Assembly (NCBI GenBank): GCA_030426085.1
Contig: JAUHYW010000005.1
Span: 124,001 to 188,000 of the forward strand
Source of the DNA: a bacterium
Lineage (GTDB): Bacteria > Myxococcota_A > Bradymonadia > UBA7976 > UBA1532
Direction: 5' to 3'
Length of the DNA: 64,000 nucleotides
Positions 19,294 through 29,919 of the stretch are shown in pieces. Numbering within the stretch: position 1 is the first letter of the stretch; every line of letters begins with the position of its first letter. Below the pieces are notes generated by a model. That model saw nothing but the letters and a program-made list of their open reading frames with translations, searched no databases and was not told the origin of the DNA. The position numbers and the translations under genes were made by a program.

Positions 19294-20879
19294 CGGCCCC
19301 GCCTTCGGGCCCGCTCGGCGGCCGCCCGGTACCTCGCCCGCTCGGCGTCGTCGTCGGCCAGCGCGATCGCCCGGTCGTACTCCGCCGCCGCGCCGGCCCC
19401 ATCCCCGACGGCGGCCAGCGCCTCGGCGAGGTGGAACCGGATCTCGGCCTCCTCGGGCGACTTCTCGACCGCCGCCCGCAGGACCTCGACCGCCTGCTCG
19501 AACTCGCCCTGGCGGAAGAGCACCCAGCCCAGGGAGTCGATGATCGCCCCGTCCTCCGGGCGGGCCTCCAGCGCGCGCCGGATGAAGCCCTCCGCCTCCC
19601 GCAGCCGCTCGCCCCGCTCGGCCCAGGTGAAGCCGACGTAGTTCAGCGCGCCGGCGTGCTCCGGCTCGATCTCGACGACCTCCAGCATCTGGTCCAGGGC
19701 GGCGTCCTCGCCCTCCATCTCGTGCATCACCAGCCCCAGCAGGAAGGCCAGCCGGGCGTCCTCGGGCCACTGCGCGGCGGCCACCGTCAGCTCGGAGCGG
19801 GCCTCGGGCAGCCGCCCGGCCCGGTGCAGCGCGGCGGCGAGCTGATAGATGACCTCCGGCCGGCTCGCGCCCGCCGAGCGGGCCTGCCCCAGCAGCCGGA
19901 CCGCCAGATCGGGCTCGTCATCGATGACCAGGGCCGCCCGCATGCGCAGCGCGTCGGGCCACTCCCGGGTGCCCGGCGGCACCCGCTCGAGCTGACGGCG
20001 GGCCTCGTCGGGGCGGTCGACCCGGACCAGGATGCCGGCCAGCATGTAGCGGGCCGCGCCGTTCTCCGGCGAGCGGCCGAGCAGCCACTCCAGCTCGTTG
20101 GCCGCCGAGAGCAGATCGCCCCGGCGGGCGAGCAGCCCCGCGATCGTCAGCGAGCCGGCGCCCGGCGGCGCGTCGTCCCCCGCCATGCGCCCGGCGACCC
20201 GGCGGGCGGTCTCCCGGTCGCCGGCCTCGAGCGCCATCAGCATCACCCGGCCGTCCTCCGCGCGCCGCTCGGGGTCGCGCTGCGCGGCCTCGTCGAACGC
20301 CTGCGCTGCGGGCGCCAGCCGCCCCCGGGCCAGCCGGGCCTCGCCCAGCGCGGCCCACCAGTCGGCCCGCTCGGGCTCCCGGATCACCGCCTGTTCGAGG
20401 TGGGCCTCGGCCGCCTCGGCGTCGCCCCGCTGAGCCGCGATCATGCCCCGCCCGGCGTGGGGCACCCCGCTGTCGGGCGCCCGCTCCGCCAGATCGACGT
20501 AGACCGCCTCGGCCGCCTCGAGCTGCCCGCCGCCGGCCAGCGCCCGCCCGAGCATGTCCACCACCCGGGGCGCGTCGGGGGCCAGCTCCACCGCCCGTCG
20601 AGCCCGCTCCGCCGCCGCCTCCCACTCCTGGAGGGTCACCCGGGCCCGGGCCGCCGCCAGCCAGATCTCGGTCGACCCCGGATCGGCCGCCGCGGCGTCG
20701 TCGTACAGCCGGGCCGCCTCGGCGTGGTTGCCCGACTCGCTCATCAGGCCGGCGGCGGTGTAGGGCCGGACCGCGGCGGGGGAGGGGCCCCGCTCGGCGT
20801 CCGCCTGACGGGCGCCACAGCCGGCGGTCACGAGCAGGAGGAGGGCACCGAAGCCGGTGACGAGGGGGTGGGATCGCAT
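19290..20879 (-). CDS. TPR-repeat lipoprotein
   Basis: A 529-residue protein with a lipoprotein signal (GFGALLLLVTAGC, Cys near residue 21). It is followed by tetratricopeptide repeats over nearly its whole length, for example NHAEAARLYDDAAAADPGSTEIWLAAARARV and HAGALNYVGFTWAERGERLREAEGFIRRAL. Such all-TPR lipoproteins act as periplasmic or outer-membrane scaffolds. It is co-translated with the LolB-like gene downstream. A TTGACC-17-TAGTTT promoter sits directly upstream and would give an almost leaderless message. Confidence 0.85.
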   Translation of the reverse strand: MRSHPLVTGFGALLLLVTAGCGARQADAERGPSPAAVRPYTAAGLMSESGNHAEAARLYDDAAAADPGSTEIWLAAARARVTLQEWEAAAERARRAVELAPDAPRVVDMLGRALAGGGQLEAAEAVYVDLAERAPDSGVPHAGRGMIAAQRGDAEAAEAHLEQAVIREPERADWWAALGEARLARGRLAPAAQAFDEAAQRDPERRAEDGRVMLMALEAGDRETARRVAGRMAGDDAPPGAGSLTIAGLLARRGDLLSAANELEWLLGRSPENGAARYMLAGILVRVDRPDEARRQLERVPPGTREWPDALRMRAALVIDDEPDLAVRLLGQARSAGASRPEVIYQLAAALHRAGRLPEARSELTVAAAQWPEDARLAFLLGLVMHEMEGEDAALDQMLEVVEIEPEHAGALNYVGFTWAERGERLREAEGFIRRALEARPEDGAIIDSLGWVLFRQGEFEQAVEVLRAAVEKSPEEAEIRFHLAEALAAVGDGAGAAAEYDRAIALADDDAERARYRAAAERARRRGR

Positions 20880-20887
20880 GCGCTGCC

Positions 20888-20916
20888 AAACTACCGACGG
20901 GTCATCGGGCGGTCAA
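20888..20916 (-). promoter_or_regulatory. Candidate promoter of the TPR/LolB-like pair
   Basis: On the minus strand TTGACC (20916-20911), 17 nt, then TAGTTT (20893-20888). The expected transcription start is only about 2 nt before the ATG at 20879, which would give an almost leaderless message. The -35 is strong and the -10 weak. Confidence 0.4.
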
Positions 20917-20918
20917 AC

Positions 20919-20934
20919 CCGGTGAAGGCACCGG
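20919..20934 (-). terminator. Hairpin after the LarA-family gene
   Basis: CCGGTG and CACCGG form a 6-bp stem with a 4-nt loop directly after the larA-like stop on the minus strand, followed by GGTTTG. It sits just upstream of the next promoter and would separate the two units. The T-run is short, so this is tentative. Confidence 0.35.
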
Positions 20935-22095
20935 TCATTCCCCCGCGGGGCGCGGCTCGTCGGCCGGGCGGGGCACCAGCTCGCCGCCTCGGGGCATCAC
21001 CAGCACCCCCGGCGGATGGCCGCCCGCCGAGAGCGCCGCCCGCACCGACGGGGCCCACCCGGCGAAGGTCGGCGCCACCGCCGCGGGCCCGTGCTCAGAG
21101 ACCAGCACCACCCGATGCCGGGGGGGCAGGCTGTGCACCGACCCCAGCCGGTAGATCCCCTCGTTGATGACCTCGACCGGCCCGATGCCCGCCGCGCAGG
21201 CCGCCGCCAGCACCACCAGCCCCCCGTCGGCCAGCGCCCGCCCCGCCGGAGGCAGCAGCTTGCACGCCTGATACAGGTTCATCGTGACCGGCTCCCGATC
21301 GCTGACCACGACCGCCCCGTAGCGCCGGCGCAGCGGCACCTCGAACACCCGCCGGGCCAGCGCCACCCCCGCCCGGTGCGCGGCGACCGGATCACCGGCC
21401 ACCGCGCCCACCGGCCGCCCGTCCGGACCCCGGATCACGTTGAGCAGAAAGCTCGGCCCGGCCAGCGCCGCGGCGGCCTCCATGTCGGCCCGGCAGGGGT
21501 TGCCCTCGACCACCCCCAGCCGGGCGCCGGGCGCCGCCTTGAGCCGGTGGTTGTGCCAGATGCCCGCCTCTCCGGCGACCCCGGGGAACAGCCCCTTGGC
21601 CCCGCCGGCCCACCCGGCGAAGTAATGCGGCCGGATCTCGCCCACCACGACCCGCAGGTCGGCCTCGAGCACCGCCGGGGGATAGCGCACCTCGGTCCCG
21701 TGCGCCGTGCGGCCGACCGCCACCAGCGCCGGGGAGCGGGCGTCGTGCACCCAGTCGACCCCCGGCGGGGGGGGATAGGGGGGGTGCTTGCCGGTCGCCA
21801 CCCCCACCGAGACCGCCCGCCCGGCCAGCAGCGGGCGCAGGACCGGCAGCACCCGGCGGGCGACGTCCTTGCGGGTGTCGTCGGGCACGATCACGCAGAT
21901 CCGGCGGACACCGGCCAGCCGATCGACCAGCGGCGGGCTGCCCACCGGGTCGACGAGGGCCTCGGCGATCACCGCGCCCCACGACCGCCCCGGGGGCCCC
22001 TCGGGGGGCCGCAGCACCTCGGCGTCGTCGGGCACCGCGACCCGTCGGGGGGCCGGACCCCAGCCGATCTCCACCGCGCGCCACCCGTCCGCCAT
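20935..22095 (-). CDS. LarA-family nickel-pincer racemase
   Basis: A 386-residue LarA-like protein (lactate racemase superfamily, formerly DUF2088). The N-domain signature is VPDDTRKDVA (about 70-79). Residues that bind the nickel-pincer nucleotide in LarA appear to be kept: His104 (ATGKHPP), His157 and Lys167 (RPHYFAGWAGGAKGLFPG), and the WHNH His near 181. The LarB, LarC and LarE genes that make the cofactor are not in the window. The substrate may be lactate or another 2-hydroxy acid. ATG 22095 was chosen because it begins the conserved domain. Confidence 0.82.
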   Translation of the reverse strand: MADGWRAVEIGWGPAPRRVAVPDDAEVLRPPEGPPGRSWGAVIAEALVDPVGSPPLVDRLAGVRRICVIVPDDTRKDVARRVLPVLRPLLAGRAVSVGVATGKHPPYPPPPGVDWVHDARSPALVAVGRTAHGTEVRYPPAVLEADLRVVVGEIRPHYFAGWAGGAKGLFPGVAGEAGIWHNHRLKAAPGARLGVVEGNPCRADMEAAAALAGPSFLLNVIRGPDGRPVGAVAGDPVAAHRAGVALARRVFEVPLRRRYGAVVVSDREPVTMNLYQACKLLPPAGRALADGGLVVLAAACAAGIGPVEVINEGIYRLGSVHSLPPRHRVVLVSEHGPAAVAPTFAGWAPSVRAALSAGGHPPGVLVMPRGGELVPRPADEPRPAGE

Positions 22096-22242
22096 GCCAC
22101 CGACTCCCCACCGCCGCGCGATCGCCGGCCGGGGGAAGCCGCCTCCCGACGCCGGCCCCGGCCACCGTGTCACTTGCGTTTCGCCCCTCGATGGGGCACG
22201 ACCTTGCGTCTCGTCTCCTGTCGGACATAGATTTACGACATC

Positions 22243-23112
22243 ATGCGCCTCCACCGCACAGCCGTATCGCTGGGTCTCGCGCTCGCCGCGACCGCCTGCA
22301 GCCCCGACGCCGAGGGGATCGATCCCCCGTCGACGGGCGATGTGGCGAGCGACGCCCGCTTCGGCCTGGTGCTGCTCACCCACGAGCGGGGCGAGCCGGG
22401 GGTGACGGTCAGCGGGCAGCTCCTGGCCACCCGGGGCCCCGGCCGCATCGCCGCGCTGCACGCGCTCGCCCAGCCGGAGCAGGTGTGGCTGGCCACCCAG
22501 CGCCTCGAGCCCGGCGAGTGCCGGCTCATGCACACCGAGCACGGCCCGCCGGCCCCGGGCAGCGTGATCGACCTGCTCAGCGTCGGCGAGCTGACCGTCT
22601 CGGCCCCCGACCGGCGGGACGCGCCGCTGCGGCTGCCCCCGCGGGACTTCCCCCCGATCTCGTTCGCGCTCGGGGGGGTGGTCTACGACGGGGACGCGCC
22701 CGAGGCGCTGCCCTATCGCGACGGCGGCCTGTACCGGATCTCGGCGCCCGGGGACCAGATCGGCCCGCTCGGCGGGGCGGTGCTCGCGCCGCCGACGGTG
22801 CACATCGACGACAGCGAGCTCGACGACGGCGGCCTGCGGGTCCGCTGGAGCGACCGGGACGACGCGCTCGTCGTCGTCGCCCGGGACACCGGGCGGGATA
22901 CGCTCGGCGTCGTCTGCCACGGCCGCGACGGCGAGGCCCGGGTGCCCGCCGAGGCGCTCGAGCGGCTCGGCCCGGGCGACGCCCAGCTCGCCGCGGCCCG
23001 CATCCGGCGGTCGCCGCTGCTCGTCGACGGGCTGTCCGACGCCGAGCTGCTGTTCATCACCCGCGACACCATCGACCTGACGATCCCCGACCCCGCGCCG
23101 GAGGATCCGTGA
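22243..23112 (+). CDS. Hypothetical lipoprotein
   Basis: A 289-residue protein with a clean lipoprotein signal (AVSLGLALAATAC, Cys near residue 19). The mature part is beta-rich and acidic, without a motif I recognise; segments include GLRVRWSDRDDALVVVARD and ARIRRSPLLVDGLSDAELLFITRDTIDLTIPD. The upstream region has TTGCGT elements and an ACATAGATT stretch that could be a weak promoter. It precedes the phosphatase gene by 36 bp and may be co-transcribed with it. Confidence 0.7.
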   Translation: MRLHRTAVSLGLALAATACSPDAEGIDPPSTGDVASDARFGLVLLTHERGEPGVTVSGQLLATRGPGRIAALHALAQPEQVWLATQRLEPGECRLMHTEHGPPAPGSVIDLLSVGELTVSAPDRRDAPLRLPPRDFPPISFALGGVVYDGDAPEALPYRDGGLYRISAPGDQIGPLGGAVLAPPTVHIDDSELDDGGLRVRWSDRDDALVVVARDTGRDTLGVVCHGRDGEARVPAEALERLGPGDAQLAAARIRRSPLLVDGLSDAELLFITRDTIDLTIPDPAPEDP

Positions 23113-23148
23113 TCGCCAGGGAGCCCACGTGACCGAGGATTCGCCGCG

Positions 23149-23910
<762 letters not shown>

Positions 23911-23911
23911 C

Positions 23912-24649
23912 GTGCCGTCGAACCCGCCGCGGATCGTCGCGCTCGGCCCCCGCCTGCCCCCCGACATCGGCCCCCACTTCGCCCGGCTCGCCGCCCGCGG
24001 CCCGTCCGGCGACGCCCGGCGGCGGGCCCTGGACGCCCTGATCCCCCGGCTGTCGGCGATCATCGGCGCCCCCATCACCGGTCTCGTGCTCTACGGATCG
24101 GCCCGGCAGGTCGACGACCCGGGCGACATCGACGCCCTGATCACCACCGACGACGTGCGCGGCGGGCTGTGGGGCGACGCCGGGGGCCACGCGCTCGATA
24201 TCTTCATCGAGCCGCTCGCCGCGGTGCTCGCCGGACCCGCCGCGCGCTGGCCCCACCTCGCCCGGGGGGCGGCGCTGCACGACCCCACCGGCGACCTCGG
24301 GCCCTTCCTCGAGACCGTCGCCGCCCACCGGGCGGGCCCCGCGCCCGCGCCCTCGGCGATCGACGCGGTGCAGCTCCCGGTCTGGGCCCGGCGCCAGCTC
24401 GCCCGCATCCGCCGCCGACGCGACGCCGACCCGGCGCTGGCCGCGATGCACCGGGCCGGCCTGATCGCCGCGCTGCCTCAGCTCCACGCCATCGCCCGCC
24501 GGGCCCACGGCACCTCGCCCACCGACTGGATCCGCCGCACCCGCCGCGACGACCCGACCCTCGCCGGGCACATCGCCGCGCTCGCCGATCCGACCCGGGT
24601 CGACGCCGCGCTCGGCGCGATCATCGAGGCCCTCTTCCCCGGCGGTTGA
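23912..24649 (+). CDS. Nucleotidyltransferase-fold protein
   Basis: A 245-residue protein starting at GTG, 1 nt after the phosphatase stop. Residues 57-77 (LVLYGSARQVDDPGDIDALI) carry the GS...DxD signature of the polymerase-beta nucleotidyltransferase superfamily. Asp72 and Asp74, and a third carboxylate at Asp96 (ALDIFIEP), complete the metal triad. The C-terminal half is helical and Arg-rich. The substrate is unknown; it could be a MNT-type antitoxin relative or a nucleic-acid/aminoglycoside modifier. Confidence 0.65.
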   Translation: MPSNPPRIVALGPRLPPDIGPHFARLAARGPSGDARRRALDALIPRLSAIIGAPITGLVLYGSARQVDDPGDIDALITTDDVRGGLWGDAGGHALDIFIEPLAAVLAGPAARWPHLARGAALHDPTGDLGPFLETVAAHRAGPAPAPSAIDAVQLPVWARRQLARIRRRRDADPALAAMHRAGLIAALPQLHAIARRAHGTSPTDWIRRTRRDDPTLAGHIAALADPTRVDAALGAIIEALFPGG

Positions 24650-24705
24650 CACAAAAGCCCCGCCTCGCGCACCTTTCGGCCCCGCGCTACCCCGGGAGGA
24701 CCGCC

Positions 24706-25590
24706 ATGCCCGCCCCCCGCACCGCGCTCCAGCGCCTGCACAAGAGCCTCAACCGGCGCATGATGCGCACCGTCACCGCCTGGGATCTGGTCGAGCCCGA
24801 CGACCGGATCATGGTCTGCGTCAGCGGCGGCAAGGACAGCTACGCCCTGCTCGACCTGCTGCACCGGGCCCGGCGCAAGTCGCCGTTCCCCTACGAGGTG
24901 ATCGCGGTGCACCTCGACCAGCAGCAGCCGGGCTACGACGGCGCGCCGCTGCGCCGCTGGCTCGAAGACTTCGGCGCCCCCTACGAGATCATCAGCCGCG
25001 ACACCTACAGCGTGGTGCTCGAGCTGACGAAGCCCGGCGGCACCTACTGCAGCCCGTGCAGCCGGCTGCGGCGGGGCATCCTCTACGACGCCGCCGAGCG
25101 CCTCGGGTGCAACAAGGTCGCCCTCGGCCACCACCGGGACGACGCGCTCGAGACCACGCTGATGAACATGTTCTTCTCGGGCAAGCTGCAAGCCATGCCG
25201 GCCAGCTACACCACCGACTGCGGCCGGTTCCGGGTCATCCGCCCGCTGATCGAGTGCGCCGAGGAACAGATCGCGGCCTACGCCCGCGAGCGGGGCTTCC
25301 CGATCCTGCCGTGCAACCTGTGCGGCAGCCAGAGCGGCCTCCAACGGCAGGCGATGACCCGGCTGCTCGACACCTTGCAGGGCGACATCCCCAACGTGCG
25401 CGAGGTCATGCTGGCGGCGCTCAAGAACGTCAGGGCCAGCCACCTGCTCGACCGGGACCTCATCACCCGCCTCGCCGGCGGCCCGGCGGACGGCGCGGTC
25501 GACGACACCGGCCCCGAGACCATCGGCTGCGGCGACGACCCGTCGCCCCACGCGGCCCGCATCGAGCCGGTGATCACCATCACCGGGTGA
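24706..25590 (+). CDS. ttcA: tRNA 2-thiocytidine(32) synthetase TtcA
   Basis: A 294-residue PP-loop ATPase that thiolates cytidine-32 of tRNAs. The PP-loop SGGKDS is at 40-45. CxxC Cys115/Cys118 (YCSPCSR) and the later CNLC pair (203/206) supply the Fe-S cluster ligands. LGHHRDDALETTLMNMFFSGKL is the family block. ATG 24706 has GGGAGGA at 24694-24700. The extra C-terminal 30 residues are not conserved-looking. Confidence 0.93.
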   Translation: MPAPRTALQRLHKSLNRRMMRTVTAWDLVEPDDRIMVCVSGGKDSYALLDLLHRARRKSPFPYEVIAVHLDQQQPGYDGAPLRRWLEDFGAPYEIISRDTYSVVLELTKPGGTYCSPCSRLRRGILYDAAERLGCNKVALGHHRDDALETTLMNMFFSGKLQAMPASYTTDCGRFRVIRPLIECAEEQIAAYARERGFPILPCNLCGSQSGLQRQAMTRLLDTLQGDIPNVREVMLAALKNVRASHLLDRDLITRLAGGPADGAVDDTGPETIGCGDDPSPHAARIEPVITITG

Positions 25591-25651
25591 TCGGCCGGGG
25601 CGTGATATACCTCCGATCGGCGGCCGCTCCGTCGCCGCTCGCGGAGGACCG

Positions 25652-28144
25652 ATGATCCACCTGCCCGAAGGCCCGGTGCGCCGCATCGTCGGCGCCATCC
25701 ACCGCCGGCCGTACCTCTTCTTCGGCGCCGCCCTGATCCTCTCGGCGGGCATGCTCTTCGCCGGGCGCTCGATCGAGCTCAAGACCAAGATCCGGGACCT
25801 GCTGCCCGAGTCGGCCGCCAGCGTGCAGGCGATGCAGGTGCTTCAGGAGCGCCTCGGCAGCGCCGACATCCTCGTCGTGGCGCTGATGAGCGACGACTTC
25901 GACGCGGTCAAGCCGGCCCTGCCGAAGCTGGCCGCCGCGCTCGAGGCCCACCCCGACATCGCCGAGGTGATCTACAAGCAGGACGTCGACCTCATCGACC
26001 GCAACGCGCTGACGATCTTCCCCACCGTCGACGAGCTCGAGGACTACTACGAGGAGCTGACGGAGACCATCAAGGAGGCCGTCAAGAAGCGCATGGTCCT
26101 GCTCGACGAGCCCGAGGAGGAGGACGACGGGGCCGAGGACGGGGCCTACGCCCGCTACACCTTCGGCTGGGCCGAGCACGAGAAGGACGACGGGCTGTCG
26201 AACCTGGGGCGCACCTTCCGCCGGGAGCGGGGGGCCTATCGGGAGTACTTCTACAATCGGGCGTACACGACCATCGGGCTCGAGGTGTACCCCACCAAGA
26301 GCTCGGGCGATCTGGCCTTCAGCCGGCACATCCTCGACGTGGTCGACGCCCGGGTGCACGAGACGCTGGCCGCCGAGCTGGCCCCGGTGGCCGAGGGGGC
26401 ACCGGTCACCCGGGTCGTGATCGGCGGCGGCTACCGCAACGTGTTGCAGGAGTCCGACCAGATCAAAGACGACATCGCCTCGTCGGTCGGCTGGTCGTTC
26501 GGGCTGCTGGCGCTGGTCGTGATCCTGTGGTTCCGCAGCATCCGGGCGTTCTTCTGCGTGCTGCTGCCCCTGGCGATGGGGGTGAGCTGGACCGTCGGCC
26601 TCGTGGCGCTGACCGTGGGCTACCTCAACCTCATCACCGCGTTCATCTTCGCGGTGCTGCTGGGGCTGGGCATCGACTTCGGCATCCACTTCTACGGCCG
26701 CTACCGCGAGGAGCGCGCAGCGGGGCACGACCCGCTGGAGTCGGTGGTGCAGACCTGGCTGTCGTGCGGCGAGGCGAGCGTGCTCGCCGCGCTGACCACC
26801 TCGGCGGCGTTTCTGGCGCTGACCATCGCCGACTTCCGCGGCTTCTCGCAGTTCGGCGGGGTCGCCGCCGGCGGGGTGCTCTTGTGCCTGCTGGCGGTCT
26901 TCTGGGCGTTCACCGCGCTGGTCTTCGTCTTCGAGCGCTGGGTCCCGCTCAAGCTGATGGGCTACTCGGTCGACCGCACGGTCGGCGAGGGCATCGACCG
27001 CCGCCGGTTCCCGCTGGGGGGGCGGGTCCTGGTCGTCGCGGTGCTGGTGGGCATCGCCGGCTTCGTCTCGGCGGGGCAGGTGGAGTTCGAGATGAACTTC
27101 AACCGCCTGGGGCAGAAGCAGAAGGAGAAGCTGGAGTACCAGGAGATCACCTACGGCACGACCCAGGCGACCAGCCCGGCGGTGATCTTCGCCGACAGCG
27201 CCGAGGAGGCCCGGGCGATCTACCAGCAGCTCGAGGAGCGCACCGCCGGCGACGCCCGCCACCCCCGCATCAAGAGCTACGAGGCGCTGTTTGCGCTCAT
27301 CCCCGAGCAGCAGGCCGAGAAGCGGCGGTGGATCAAGAAGATCTGCCGCAAGCTGGGGCGCAAGGTGAAGCTCTTCGAGGGCGACCCCCGGGACGGGGCC
27401 GACGAGCTGCTGCGCCACTGCGACCCGGTCGACTTCGGGGTCGCCGATCTGCCCGACTGGGTCAAGAGCCGCTTCTCGGACAAAGACGGCAAGCTGGGGG
27501 AGTTCATCTTCGTCTCGCCCCGGGGCTCGACCAACGACGGGCGGGTCGCGCTGGCCTTCCGGGACGAGATGCTGTCGCTGAAAGGGCTCGACGGCGAGCC
27601 GCCGGTGGTCTCGGGCAAGCCGATGATCTGGGCCGACGTGCTCATCGCGATGAAGACCGACGGGCTCGAGACCACCGTCGCCTCACTGCTCACGGTGGTG
27701 GTGCTGCTGCTCTTCTTCGAACGCAGCCTCGGCGGCACGCTGATGATCCTGCTGCCGCTGAGCCTGGCCCTGGGCCTCACCGGGGGCATCATGGCCCTCT
27801 TCGACATCAAGCTGACGTTCTTCAACATGCTGGCGCTGCCCACGATCATCGGCATGGGCGTCGACGACGGGGTGCACCTCTACCACCGACACAAAGAGCT
27901 GGGGCCGGACAGCGCGCGCTACGTGGTGCGCACGACCGGCATGGCGGCGGTGCTGACGACGATCACGACCTCGATCGGCTTCGGCAGCCTGCTGCTCGCC
28001 AACCACTACGGGCTCAACGGGCTGGGGCTGCTGTCGATGATCGGGATGGGCGCCGCGCTCTTCGTGACCCTGGTGGTCCTGCCGGCGGCGATGCAGTGGG
28101 TGGACGATCGGCGGCGCGAGGGCTCATCGCCCACGCCGGGGTGA
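25652..28144 (+). CDS. MMPL/RND-superfamily transporter (HpnN-like)
   Basis: An 830-residue membrane protein with two homologous halves. Each half has an extracytoplasmic domain and a bundle of about five helices after one leading helix. The conserved helix-loop motifs are GLGIDFGIHFYGRYREE in half one and GMGVDDGVHLYHRHKE in half two. They place it among sterol-sensing-domain-like exporters that move lipids or hopanoids to the outer membrane, such as HpnN. ATG 25652 follows a GGAGGA site. No hopanoid genes are adjacent, so the cargo is unknown. Confidence 0.88.
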   Translation: MIHLPEGPVRRIVGAIHRRPYLFFGAALILSAGMLFAGRSIELKTKIRDLLPESAASVQAMQVLQERLGSADILVVALMSDDFDAVKPALPKLAAALEAHPDIAEVIYKQDVDLIDRNALTIFPTVDELEDYYEELTETIKEAVKKRMVLLDEPEEEDDGAEDGAYARYTFGWAEHEKDDGLSNLGRTFRRERGAYREYFYNRAYTTIGLEVYPTKSSGDLAFSRHILDVVDARVHETLAAELAPVAEGAPVTRVVIGGGYRNVLQESDQIKDDIASSVGWSFGLLALVVILWFRSIRAFFCVLLPLAMGVSWTVGLVALTVGYLNLITAFIFAVLLGLGIDFGIHFYGRYREERAAGHDPLESVVQTWLSCGEASVLAALTTSAAFLALTIADFRGFSQFGGVAAGGVLLCLLAVFWAFTALVFVFERWVPLKLMGYSVDRTVGEGIDRRRFPLGGRVLVVAVLVGIAGFVSAGQVEFEMNFNRLGQKQKEKLEYQEITYGTTQATSPAVIFADSAEEARAIYQQLEERTAGDARHPRIKSYEALFALIPEQQAEKRRWIKKICRKLGRKVKLFEGDPRDGADELLRHCDPVDFGVADLPDWVKSRFSDKDGKLGEFIFVSPRGSTNDGRVALAFRDEMLSLKGLDGEPPVVSGKPMIWADVLIAMKTDGLETTVASLLTVVVLLLFFERSLGGTLMILLPLSLALGLTGGIMALFDIKLTFFNMLALPTIIGMGVDDGVHLYHRHKELGPDSARYVVRTTGMAAVLTTITTSIGFGSLLLANHYGLNGLGLLSMIGMGAALFVTLVVLPAAMQWVDDRRREGSSPTPG

Positions 28145-28162
28145 AGCCAAACACCCGCGCCG

Positions 28163-28208
28163 GTTGCCGAGACGCCCGTCCCAAGGACGGCCGGATGAGC
28201 ACGGCAAC
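28163..28208. terminator. Nested stem-loop between convergent genes
   Basis: Inner stem CCGTCC/GGACGG (28176-28181 and 28185-28190) with a 3-nt loop, enclosed by arms GTTGCCG (28163-28169) and CGGCAAC (28202-28208). It fills the gap between the transporter and ahcY ends, so a bidirectional terminator is likely, though there is no T-run. Confidence 0.45.
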
Positions 28209-29780
<1,572 letters not shown>

Positions 29781-29838
29781 CGGTCCTCGCTCTCGGCGGT
29801 GGTGCGCGGCCCGGGGCGGCTCCCCGGCGCCGTCTTTC

Positions 29839-29862
29839 ATTCATATATCCAAATGAGTGAAT
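29839..29862. promoter_or_regulatory. Candidate SahR-type operator
   Basis: A dyad with perfect 5-bp arms ATTCA (29839-29843) and TGAAT (29858-29862) and a further AT/AT match inside. It lies in an AT-rich island between ahcY and the ArsR-methyltransferase gene. It covers the proposed ahcY -10 and spacer, so binding would block ahcY. The ArsR family binds such spaced palindromes. The operator role is inferred. Confidence 0.55.
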
Positions 29863-29870
29863 CAAGTCTA
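29842..29870 (-). promoter_or_regulatory. Candidate ahcY promoter
   Basis: On the minus strand TAGACT (29870-29865), 17 nt, then TATATG (29847-29842); each hexamer matches consensus at four of six positions. It overlaps the ATTCA/TGAAT dyad. A TATGAT at 29869-29874 on the plus strand could be the -10 of the divergent regulator. Confidence 0.4.
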
Positions 29871-29919
29871 TGATGAAAACCGATCGCAGCGGATTTCACC
29901 GGCCCGCCACGGGGGCGTC

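Noticed and set aside
29781-29919. SAH riboswitch upstream of ahcY
   Set aside because: I could not recognise the conserved SAH riboswitch core in the leader; the AT-rich dyad is better explained by the ArsR-type regulator.
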